This document shows, in pieces, positions 8,304 through 14,521 of a stretch of DNA of 20,000 nucleotides. Both the position numbers and the translations under genes were made by a program. This stretch comes from RBG-16-66-20 sp049651845 (GTDB taxonomy: Bacteria; Pseudomonadota; Gammaproteobacteria; Burkholderiales; SG8-39), in the NCBI GenBank assembly GCA_049651845.1, contig JBASCW010000121.1:1-20000 (forward strand). The letters run 5' to 3'. The notes under the pieces were generated by a model. The model had not been told where the DNA came from and made no database searches. It saw nothing but the letters and a program-made list of their open reading frames with translations. How positions within the stretch are numbered: the first letter of the stretch is position 1; the number at the start of each line of letters is the position of its first letter.

Positions 8304-9122
8304 ATGAAAGCCAAGGACCTGCAGAACATTCCCGACGTTCAATCGACGCCCGACTCGCGCAAGCTCGCGATCGACCAGGTCGGCGTCAAGTCCATCCGCC
8401 ACCCCGTGCGCGTGATGGAAAGGCCCACGGCGGAACGCGCCTCGCCGACGGTGCAGCACACCATCGCCAGCTTCAACATGTACGTCAGCCTGCCGCACCA
8501 TTTCAAGGGCACGCACATGTCGCGCTTCGTCGAGATCCTCTCGGCGCACGAGCGCGAGCTCACGGTAGACAGCTTCAAGGCGATGATCGAGGAGATGGTC
8601 GGGCGGCTGGACGCGAAGGAAGGCCGCATCGAGATGACCTTCCCTTACTTCATCGAGAAGAAGGCCCCGGTGTCCGGCGTGAAGAGCCTGATGGACTACG
8701 AGGTCACCTTCATCGGCGAGATCCGCAAGGGCAAGCAGTGCTTCGCGATGAAGGTGCTGGTGCCGGTAACCAGCCTGTGCCCCTGCTCGAAGAAGATCTC
8801 GGACTACGGCGCGCACAACCAGCGCTCGCACGTCACGGTGACCGCGCACACCAGCGAGTTCGTCTGGATCGAGGAGATCGTGGACCTCGTGGAGAAGCAG
8901 GCCTCGAGCGAGCTCTACGGGCTGCTCAAGCGCCCCGACGAGAAGTACGTGACCGAGCGCGCCTACGACAACCCGAAGTTCGTCGAGGACATGGTGCGCG
9001 ACGTGGCGGCGATCCTCAACCTCGACGAGCGCATCACCGCCTACACGGTCGAGTCGGAGAACTTCGAGTCGATCCACAACCACTCCGCCTACGCCCTCAT
9101 CGAGAAGGACAAGGGGGCGTAA
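8304..9122 (+). CDS. folE2: GTP cyclohydrolase FolE2 (type IB)
   Basis: Hydrolyses GTP to 7,8-dihydroneopterin triphosphate, the first step of tetrahydrofolate synthesis. It also feeds the queuosine pathway, whose last enzyme QueG is encoded elsewhere in this window. The 272-residue protein has the family N-terminus (NIPDVQSTPDSR), the TASFNMYVSLP-like segment, and the metal/catalytic region with C159 and C161 in TSLCPCSKKISDYGAHNQRS. Type IB enzymes are less strictly zinc-dependent than FolE and in some bacteria are zinc-regulated; no Zur-like operator is visible here. It lies 24 nt after dxs, behind a perfect TATAAT. Its stop is followed at once by the coding-like extension of pcm. Confidence 0.95.
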   Translation: MKAKDLQNIPDVQSTPDSRKLAIDQVGVKSIRHPVRVMERPTAERASPTVQHTIASFNMYVSLPHHFKGTHMSRFVEILSAHERELTVDSFKAMIEEMVGRLDAKEGRIEMTFPYFIEKKAPVSGVKSLMDYEVTFIGEIRKGKQCFAMKVLVPVTSLCPCSKKISDYGAHNQRSHVTVTAHTSEFVWIEEIVDLVEKQASSELYGLLKRPDEKYVTERAYDNPKFVEDMVRDVAAILNLDERITAYTVESENFESIHNHSAYALIEKDKGA

Positions 9123-9208
9123 CGACGAACGCGGGCTTCCTCGCTCGTTTCCTTCTGGGGTTCTTCCTGCTCGAAGAAGCCCGCGCGCAGGACTACGCGG
9201 CGCAGCGC

Positions 9209-9850
9209 ATGCGCATGGTGGCCGATGTCGAGGCGACCTACGCCGAGACGCAGGCCGAGACCGGTCTGCCGGCGATGTCGCCGCGCGTGCGCGCGGCGCT
9301 CGGCAAGGTCGAGCGCCACCGCCTCGTCTCGCCCGGCCAGGCCGCGCAGGCCTACCAGAACCGCCCGCTGCCGATCGGCGCGGGCCAGACCATCTCGCAG
9401 CCCTACATCGTCGCGCTTTCGACCGATCTGATCGCCCCGGAGCCGCACCACGTGGTGCTCGACGTCGGCACGGGCTCGGGCTACCAGGCCGCGGTGCTGG
9501 CGGAAATCGTTTCGAAGGTCTTTTCGATCGAGATCATCCCTTCGTTGGCAAAGGATGCCGAGGAAAAACTAAAACAGCTCGGTTATCGCAACATCGAGAT
9601 CCGCATCGGCGACGGCTATCAGGGCTTGCCCGAGAAGGCGCCGTTCGACGGCATCGTGGTCACGGCCGCCGCGCCGCGGGTGCCGCCCGCGCTCGTCGCG
9701 CAGCTCAAGCCCGGCGGCCGCATGGTGATTCCGGTGGGCGCGGCCGGGGGCGTTCAGGAACTGCTGCTGGTGACCAAGGGTGACAACGGCACCGTGCGCG
9801 AGAGACGCGTGATTCCCGTGCGCTTCGTGCCGCTCGTCCCGGGCCGCTAG
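9209..9850 (+). CDS. pcm: Protein-L-isoaspartate O-methyltransferase
   Basis: SAM-dependent methyltransferase that starts repair of isoaspartyl residues in damaged proteins. From the ATG at 9209 it has 213 residues, close to E. coli Pcm. Family signs are NRPLPIGAGQTISQPYIVA, the SAM-binding loop VVLDVGTGSGYQ, GDGYQGLPEKAPFDGIVVTAA and the ending VRFVPLV. The frame is open upstream, and 9119-9208 would encode a signal-peptide-like stretch (FLARFLLGFFLLEEARAQ) directly after the folE2 stop. No ATG, GTG or TTG lies in that stretch, and the next one upstream (8738) is deep inside folE2. The enzyme may therefore really be exported from a non-canonical start; I list only the canonical one. Its TAG stop shares CTAG with the stop of the convergent protease gene. 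Confidence 0.88.
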   Translation: MRMVADVEATYAETQAETGLPAMSPRVRAALGKVERHRLVSPGQAAQAYQNRPLPIGAGQTISQPYIVALSTDLIAPEPHHVVLDVGTGSGYQAAVLAEIVSKVFSIEIIPSLAKDAEEKLKQLGYRNIEIRIGDGYQGLPEKAPFDGIVVTAAAPRVPPALVAQLKPGGRMVIPVGAAGGVQELLLVTKGDNGTVRERRVIPVRFVPLVPGR

Positions 9851-10482
9851 AATCGCCGAGTTAGCGTCAGCGTCTCGCCCTCGCGCCGCATGTCGGTGCG
9901 GCTGAGGAAGCTGTTGCCGAGGAGGGCGACACTCAGGCCCTGCTCGATGACGATCGCCTCGACGCCCTGCAGCTCGATGTCGCCGATGCGCACGGTCGTG
10001 AGCGTGACCAGGAAGGCGGGCGCCGTGCCGCTCGCGGTCTGCGTGGCGACGCGGCGGCCCTTCTGGTAGTCGATGCCCAGGCGCCTGGCGTCGCCCGCCG
10101 GAATGGCGATCGCGGTCGCGCCGGTATCCACGACGAAGCGGATGGCGCCGCCGTTGATCTGGCCATCGGCGTAGAAATGGCCGCCTGCGCCGGCGGCGAG
10201 CGTCACCTTCTGCGCGCCGCCGCCCCCGCCGCTCGTGCTGTAGGTCTGGCCGCGCTGCAGTACCCGGCGCTTGCCATCGGCCTCGATCGTCGCGCGGTCG
10301 TTCTCCACCGAGATCAGCGTGACGCCGCTCACGCTCTGGCCGACCTTGACGGTCCTGGGCGCGCTCGAGTTGATCGACAGGATCGCTGCGCTGGTGCCGA
10401 AAGTGCCGATCAGCGCGACCTCGGCCGCCGCGGCGGGCAGGCTCGCGAGCACGGCGAGAAGCACCATAGAATGTCTCATCAT
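9847..10482 (-). CDS. Secreted retropepsin-like clan AA aspartic protease
   Basis: About 211 residues. A signal peptide (MRHSMVLLAVLASLPAAAA) precedes a roughly 90-residue region of unknown role containing a glycine-rich linker (SGGGGGA at about 84-90). A retropepsin-type domain follows, with catalytic D119 in FVVDTGATAIAIP and a later hydrophobic-Gly segment (SVALLGNSFLSR). One DTG per chain means it would act as a dimer, as in the TIGR02281 bacterial family. It is probably periplasmic; substrate unknown. Two adjacent ATGs (10482, 10479) are possible starts, and the frame is open to 10497. The first overlaps the ATG of the divergent amidotransferase within CATG. The stop overlaps the pcm stop within CTAG, so this gene has no intergenic spacer on either side. 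Confidence 0.83.
   Translation of the reverse strand: MMRHSMVLLAVLASLPAAAAEVALIGTFGTSAAILSINSSAPRTVKVGQSVSGVTLISVENDRATIEADGKRRVLQRGQTYSTSGGGGGAQKVTLAAGAGGHFYADGQINGGAIRFVVDTGATAIAIPAGDARRLGIDYQKGRRVATQTASGTAPAFLVTLTTVRIGDIELQGVEAIVIEQGLSVALLGNSFLSRTDMRREGETLTLTRRF
10467..10472 (+). promoter_or_regulatory. -10-like TAGAAT 8 nt before the amidotransferase ATG
   Basis: TAGAAT lies 8 nt upstream of the ATG at 10481, inside the 5' end of the divergent protease gene. No Shine-Dalgarno is seen between the two, which suggests a transcript with little or no leader. No clear -35. Confidence 0.35.
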
Positions 10483-11191
10483 GAAACCGGTCGCCATCTT
10501 CAGGCACGTCCGCAGCGAAGGACCGGCCTATTTTGCCACTTACCTCGAGCGCAAGGCGATCCCCTGGAAGCTGATCGCGCTCGATGAGGGCCGCAAGGTG
10601 CCCAAGGACGTGCGCCGCTACTCGGGCCTGGCATTCATGGGCGGCCCGATGAGCGTCAACGACGACCTGCCCTGGCTGCGCCCGCTGCTCGAGCTGGCGC
10701 GCGAGGCGGTGCGCAAGGACCTGCCGACGCTCGGGCACTGCCTCGGCGGCCAGCTGATGTCGAAGGCGCTGGGCGGCGAGGTCACGCGCGCGCGCGTCAA
10801 GGAGATCGGCTGGGGCGAGGTCGAGGTCGCCGACAACGCCGTCGCGCGCGACTGGTTCGGCGCGCTCGGCGAGTTCGAGACCTTCCACTGGCATGGCGAG
10901 ACCTTCAGCATCCCGCCGGGCGGCACGCGCGTGCTCGGCAACGCGCACTGCGCGAACCAGGCTTTCGCGCTCGGCAAGCACCTCGGCATGCAGTGCCACG
11001 TCGAGATGACCGAGGACCTGATCCGCGCCTGGTGCAGGGGCGGCGCCAAGGAGATCGAGGCGTCGAAGGCTTCGCCCGGCGTGCAGTCGCCGGCGAAAAT
11101 CGGCAAGAACCTCGCCGCGCGCGTCGCCGCGCTGCACGCGGTCGCCGACCGGATCTACGACCGCTGGACCGAAGGCCTGGCCAAATCATAG
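10481..11191 (+). CDS. Class I glutamine amidotransferase (GMP-synthase-like)
   Basis: Stand-alone GATase1-domain protein of 236 residues that would release ammonia from glutamine or hydrolyse a gamma-glutamyl bond; acceptor unknown. Catalytic Cys is C87 in GHCLGGQLM. The His-Glu pair is H173 and E175 in QCHVEMTEDL. FMGGPMSVND (52-61) is the usual oxyanion-side motif. No synthetase domain is attached. Related free-standing proteins are annotated as GMP synthase-like or gamma-glutamyl hydrolases. The ATG at 10481 is chosen because homology begins at KPVAIFRH; the open frame further upstream is antisense to the protease. The TAG stop overlaps the left edge of the 61-bp palindrome, so the element may have set the present C-terminus. 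Confidence 0.86.
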   Translation: MKPVAIFRHVRSEGPAYFATYLERKAIPWKLIALDEGRKVPKDVRRYSGLAFMGGPMSVNDDLPWLRPLLELAREAVRKDLPTLGHCLGGQLMSKALGGEVTRARVKEIGWGEVEVADNAVARDWFGALGEFETFHWHGETFSIPPGGTRVLGNAHCANQAFALGKHLGMQCHVEMTEDLIRAWCRGGAKEIEASKASPGVQSPAKIGKNLAARVAALHAVADRIYDRWTEGLAKS

Positions 11192-11250
11192 AAAAAGGGG
11201 GTCAGAGCAACATTTCAGATTCTGAAATGTTGCTCTGACCCCCTTTTTCT
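11190..11250. repeat. Perfect 61-bp palindrome (30-bp arms, 1-nt centre) between convergent genes
   Basis: The left arm (11190-11219) begins AGAAAAAGGGGGTCAGAGCA. The right arm (11221-11250) is its exact reverse complement, ending GACCCCCTTTTTCT, with a single T at 11220. Both ends overlap stop codons: TAG of the amidotransferase (11189-11191) and TGA of yajQ (11252-11250). The GTCAGAG/CTCTGAC core flanked by C and T runs resembles, from memory, palindromic repeats scattered in proteobacterial genomes and linked to REP-associated (Y1-type) transposases; I could not check this. As RNA, each strand gives a very strong hairpin ending in CCCCCTTTTT, so it probably also serves as a bidirectional terminator. 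Confidence 0.9.
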
Positions 11251-11735
11251 CAATCGCGGAAGTTGGTGAATTGCAGCGGCAGGTCGGCGACCTGCTTCTT
11301 CACGAGCTGGATCGCCGCCTGCAGGTCGTCCTTCTTCGCGCCCTGCACGCGCACCGCGTCGCCCTGGATCGAGGCCGCGACCTTGAGCTTCGCGTCCTTG
11401 AGCAGCTTCTGGATCTGCTTGCCCTTGTCCTGCGGTACGCCGACTTTGACGGTGACCGGCCGCTTCACCTTGTCGCCCGAGATTTTCTCGACCGTGCCCA
11501 GCTCCAGGCAGCGCACGTCGACATTGCGCTTGGCCATGCGGCCGCGCAGCACGTCGGTCACCTGGCCGAGCTTGAAATCATCGTCGGCGAAAACCGTCAG
11601 CACCAGCTCCGCCTGCTCGATGCGCGCATCCGAGCCCTTGAAGTCGAAGCGGTTGGCGATCTCCTTGTTGGCCTGCTCGACCGCGTTCTTCACTTCCTGG
11701 CGGTCGACCTGCGAGACGATGTCGAACGAGGGCAT
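11250..11735 (-). CDS. yajQ: YajQ family nucleotide (cyclic di-GMP)-binding protein
   Basis: A 161-residue cytoplasmic protein of the YajQ/DUF520 family. Members bind nucleotides, and XC_3703 of Xanthomonas is a cyclic-di-GMP effector. The protein is complete: PSFDIVSQVDRQEVKNAVEQ at the N-terminus, RFDFKGSDA, and the terminal segment QFTNFRD, which is the usual family end. The start MPSFDIV at 11735 matches the family; the frame is open upstream to 11807. It begins 11 nt after the stop of the exported hypothetical gene, so the two are probably co-transcribed. Its TGA stop overlaps the right edge of the 61-bp palindrome, but the C-terminal sequence looks unaltered. Confidence 0.94.
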   Translation of the reverse strand: MPSFDIVSQVDRQEVKNAVEQANKEIANRFDFKGSDARIEQAELVLTVFADDDFKLGQVTDVLRGRMAKRNVDVRCLELGTVEKISGDKVKRPVTVKVGVPQDKGKQIQKLLKDAKLKVAASIQGDAVRVQGAKKDDLQAAIQLVKKQVADLPLQFTNFRD

Positions 11736-11746
11736 CGCCCGGCGCC

Positions 11747-12418
11747 CTAGCGCGGATTGAGCCGCCGCAGCTCGTCCGCCCAGAGCTGCGTGGCGTCGCG
11801 CATCCAACCGACGTCCGCCGCGGTTTCGCTGAGCGAGAACACCGACATCTGCAGCACCTTGTCGCGCACCAGCAACAGGCTCGTGGTGAAGACCAGATAC
11901 TGCGGCTTGTCGCGCTCGAAGAATCGATAGGCGGGCAGCGGCGCCAGGCGCGTCCCCTGCAGCACCGACACCACGTGCGGCTCCCGGCGCAGCTCGGCCA
12001 GCACGCTGCTGCGGCCCACCGGCTGGCTCTCCAGGTACTTGACCAGGTCGGTGAACTGCACGGGCTTGCCCAGTGCGCCCATCGCTTCGCTGACGTACGC
12101 CGCGAACTTCTCGGGCGTCACGCGCTGCTGCTCGAGCACGCGCGGCGCCGCGATCATCACGAAGCGGTCGACCTCGATCTTGTCGCCGAGCGTGAAGCGC
12201 CGCAGGTCGGCGTCGGTCAGACCGAACAGCAGCACGCGGTTGGACGGCGAGTTGACGCTCTCGGCGAAATCCTGCAGCCGCGGCGAGGCCAGGTTGACGG
12301 TGTCGGTGAAGCCCGGCGGCGCCTCGAGCACGATCTTCTCCACGCCGATCCGCACCGCGAACGGGGCCGCGGCGCAGTTGAGCGTGAAGGCGGCAAGCAC
12401 GCAGGCGAACATGCGCAT
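11747..12418 (-). CDS. Exported hypothetical protein
   Basis: I do not recognise a named family. From the ATG at 12418 it has 223 residues: a short signal peptide (MRMFACVLAAFTLNCAAA), then a soluble alpha/beta-looking domain with IVLEAPPGFTDTVN, VLLFGLTDADLRRFTLGDKI and DKPQYLVFTTSLLLVRDKVL. It is probably periplasmic. Cys15 (LNCAAA) has a weak resemblance to a lipobox, but the context is poor. Upstream in-frame ATGs (12463, 12439, 12427) exist. I prefer 12418 because the signal peptide begins there and a TAGAAT lies 7 nt before it. It is divergent from argG across 45 bp and precedes yajQ by 11 nt. Confidence 0.7.
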   Translation of the reverse strand: MRMFACVLAAFTLNCAAAPFAVRIGVEKIVLEAPPGFTDTVNLASPRLQDFAESVNSPSNRVLLFGLTDADLRRFTLGDKIEVDRFVMIAAPRVLEQQRVTPEKFAAYVSEAMGALGKPVQFTDLVKYLESQPVGRSSVLAELRREPHVVSVLQGTRLAPLPAYRFFERDKPQYLVFTTSLLLVRDKVLQMSVFSLSETAADVGWMRDATQLWADELRRLNPR

Positions 12419-12425
12419 GAGCAGC

Positions 12426-12431
12426 ATTCTA
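12426..12431 (-). promoter_or_regulatory. -10-like TAGAAT 7 nt before the exported-protein ATG
   Basis: TAGAAT on the minus strand, then 7 nt, then the ATG at 12418. The geometry repeats that at dxs and folE2 and suggests a leaderless transcript. On the opposite strand TATCAT (12434-12439) could be the argG -10. No clear -35 for either. Confidence 0.35.
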
Positions 12432-12463
12432 CGTATCATCCCAAGTTTACGGAGAACCGGCAT

Positions 12464-13816
12464 TTGGCGACGATTTTAGACAAGCTCCCCAAGGGCAAGA
12501 AAGTGGGCATCGCGTTCTCGGGCGGACTCGACACGAGCGCCGCCGTGCACTGGATGCACGCCAAGGGCGCGATCCCGTACGCCTACACCGCGAATCTCGG
12601 TCAGCCCGACGAATCGGACTACGCGGAGATTCCGCGGAAGGCGCTCGCCTACGGCGCGGCGAAGGCGCGCCTCGTCGAATGCCGGCCGCAGCTCGTCGTC
12701 GAGGGCATCGCGGCGATCCAGTGCGGCGCGTTCCACATCGCCACGGGCGGTGCGACCTACTTCAACACCACGCCGCTCGGCCGCGCGGTCACCGGCACCA
12801 TGCTGGTGGTGGCGATGCGCGAGGACGGCGTCGGCATCTGGTCGGACGGCAGCACCTACAAGGGCAACGACATCGAGCGCTTCTACCGCTACGGCCTGCT
12901 CGCCAATCCGGGCCTGAAGATCTACAAGCCCTGGCTCGACCAGCGCTTCATCGACGAGCTGGGCGGGCGCCGGGAGATGTCTGCGTACATGGCGAAGGCG
13001 GGCTTCGGCTACAAGATGCGCGCCGAGAAGGCCTACTCGACCGACTCGAACATCCTCGGCGCCACGCACGAGGCGAAGGACCTCGAGTTCCTCGACAAGG
13101 GTATGCGCATCGTGCAGCCGATCATGGGCGTCGCCTTCTGGCGTGAGGACGTCAAAGTCAGGGCGGAGAAGGTGTCGGTGCGCTTCGAGCAGGGCCAGCC
13201 GGTAGCGCTCAACGGCCAGCGCTTCGCGGACGCGGTCGCGCTGTTCACCGAGGCGAACGCGATCGGCGGCCGGCATGGCCTCGGCATGTGCGACCAGATC
13301 GAAAACCGCATCATCGAGGCCAAAAGCCGCGGCATCTACGAGGCGCCGGGCATGGCGCTGCTGCACGTCGCCTACGAGCGCCTGGTGACCGCGATCCACA
13401 ACGAGGACACGATCGAGCAGTACCGGCTAAACGGCCGGCGGCTCGGGCGGCTGCTCTACCAGGGGCGCTGGTTCGACCCGCAGACCCTGATGCTGCGGGA
13501 GACCGCGCAGCGCTGGGTGGCGAAAGCGGTCACAGGCGAGGTGATGCTCGAGCTGCGCCGCGGCAACGACTGGTCGATCCTGAACACCCGGGGACCGAAC
13601 CTGGCCTACCATCCCGAGCGCCTGACGATGGAGCGGGGCAAGCAGGTGCACTTCACGCCGGCCGACCGCATCGGCCAGCTGACGATGCGCAACCTCGACA
13701 TCACCGACACGCGCGACAAGCTGCGCGTCTACGGCGAGGCCGGGCTGCTCGGCGACGCGCAGACGAGCGGCGTGGCGCTGCTCGGGTCGGGCGCCCGCGG
13801 CAAGCGCAAGCGCTAG
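12464..13816 (+). CDS. argG: Argininosuccinate synthase, long type
   Basis: ATP-dependent joining of citrulline and aspartate to argininosuccinate, the penultimate step of arginine synthesis. The 450-residue protein has the PP-loop motif AFSGGLDTSAAVHW near the N-terminus, YAYTANLGQPDE, and GATYFNTTPLGRAVTGTMLV in the nucleotide/citrulline-binding region. Length and sequence match the long argininosuccinate synthase type of E. coli, Neisseria and other proteobacteria. The start is TTG at 12464, preceded by GGAGA (12451-12455) with an 8-nt spacer; the product begins (M)ATILDKLPKGKK, as in relatives. No ATG fits. The regulator gene follows after 6 nt and the FGE-like gene after that, so all three probably share a transcript that converges on argF. 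Confidence 0.96.
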   Translation: MATILDKLPKGKKVGIAFSGGLDTSAAVHWMHAKGAIPYAYTANLGQPDESDYAEIPRKALAYGAAKARLVECRPQLVVEGIAAIQCGAFHIATGGATYFNTTPLGRAVTGTMLVVAMREDGVGIWSDGSTYKGNDIERFYRYGLLANPGLKIYKPWLDQRFIDELGGRREMSAYMAKAGFGYKMRAEKAYSTDSNILGATHEAKDLEFLDKGMRIVQPIMGVAFWREDVKVRAEKVSVRFEQGQPVALNGQRFADAVALFTEANAIGGRHGLGMCDQIENRIIEAKSRGIYEAPGMALLHVAYERLVTAIHNEDTIEQYRLNGRRLGRLLYQGRWFDPQTLMLRETAQRWVAKAVTGEVMLELRRGNDWSILNTRGPNLAYHPERLTMERGKQVHFTPADRIGQLTMRNLDITDTRDKLRVYGEAGLLGDAQTSGVALLGSGARGKRKR

Positions 13817-13822
13817 GGCCGC

Positions 13823-14500
13823 ATGTCCGTCGCATCGACCGCGGTGTCGACCACGGTGCTGAAGTCGGTGCCGATGTTCGCCACCTTCTCCGCGGACCAG
13901 CTGCGCGCGCTGGTGGCGATGACCGTGCGCCGCAGCGCGCCGCGCGGCTCGGCGGTCATGCGCGAGGGCGACCCGGTCGATTCGCTCTACATCGTGATCT
14001 CTGGGCGGCTCAAGGTGATGATGGGCGAGGCCGACGGCAAGGAAACCATCCTCAGCATCATCGGCCCGGGCGATTTCTTCGGCGAGATGGGTTTGATCGA
14101 CGACAACCCGCGCTCGGCGAGCGTGGTGGCGATCGAGCCCTGCGAGCTGCTGGCGGTCGGCAAGCGCGCGTTCAGGAAATGCCTGGTCGAGAACGCGGAC
14201 CTGGCGATGGCCGTGATGCGCGTGCTGGTGCGGCGCCTGCGCGAGGCCGACCGCAAGATCGGCAGCCTGGCCATGCTCGACGTCTACGGCCGCGTCGCGC
14301 GCCTGCTGCTCGACATGTCGGAAGACGTGAACGGCCGCAGGGTCGTGACCAAGCGCCTGACCAAGCAGGACATCGCCAAGATGGTCGGCGCCTCGCGCGA
14401 GATGGTGAGCAAGGTGATGGGCGACCTGCAGGCGAGCGGCCACATCGAGGTCGAGGGCTCCACCATCGTGCTGCGCGACACCAAGCCCCGGCCGGACTGA
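13823..14500 (+). CDS. Crp/Fnr family transcriptional regulator
   Basis: A 225-residue DNA-binding regulator. The cyclic-nucleotide-binding domain spans about residues 15-125. Its phosphate-binding cassette FGEMGLIDDNPRSA (86-99) keeps Glu88, Arg97 and Ser98, the positions used for cyclic-nucleotide phosphate and ribose contacts in CRP. A dimerisation helix follows (about 124-150), then the winged HTH (about 179-210: LTKQDIAKMVGASREMVSKVM). There is no N-terminal Cys set as in FNR. It is not clearly the global CRP, and the ligand could be cAMP or something else. It lies 6 nt after argG and 21 nt before the FGE-like gene, so it may be transcribed with arginine synthesis. I infer possible control of the neighbour genes, without visible operator evidence. 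Confidence 0.92.
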   Translation: MSVASTAVSTTVLKSVPMFATFSADQLRALVAMTVRRSAPRGSAVMREGDPVDSLYIVISGRLKVMMGEADGKETILSIIGPGDFFGEMGLIDDNPRSASVVAIEPCELLAVGKRAFRKCLVENADLAMAVMRVLVRRLREADRKIGSLAMLDVYGRVARLLLDMSEDVNGRRVVTKRLTKQDIAKMVGASREMVSKVMGDLQASGHIEVEGSTIVLRDTKPRPD

Positions 14501-14521
14501 GCCGCCGGCGCCGCCCGCGCA

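Noticed and set aside
6831..9083. 750-codon minus-strand frame opposite dxs and folE2
   Set aside because: Low-complexity His/Arg/Val-rich antisense frame without motifs; dxs and folE2 are certain on the other strand.
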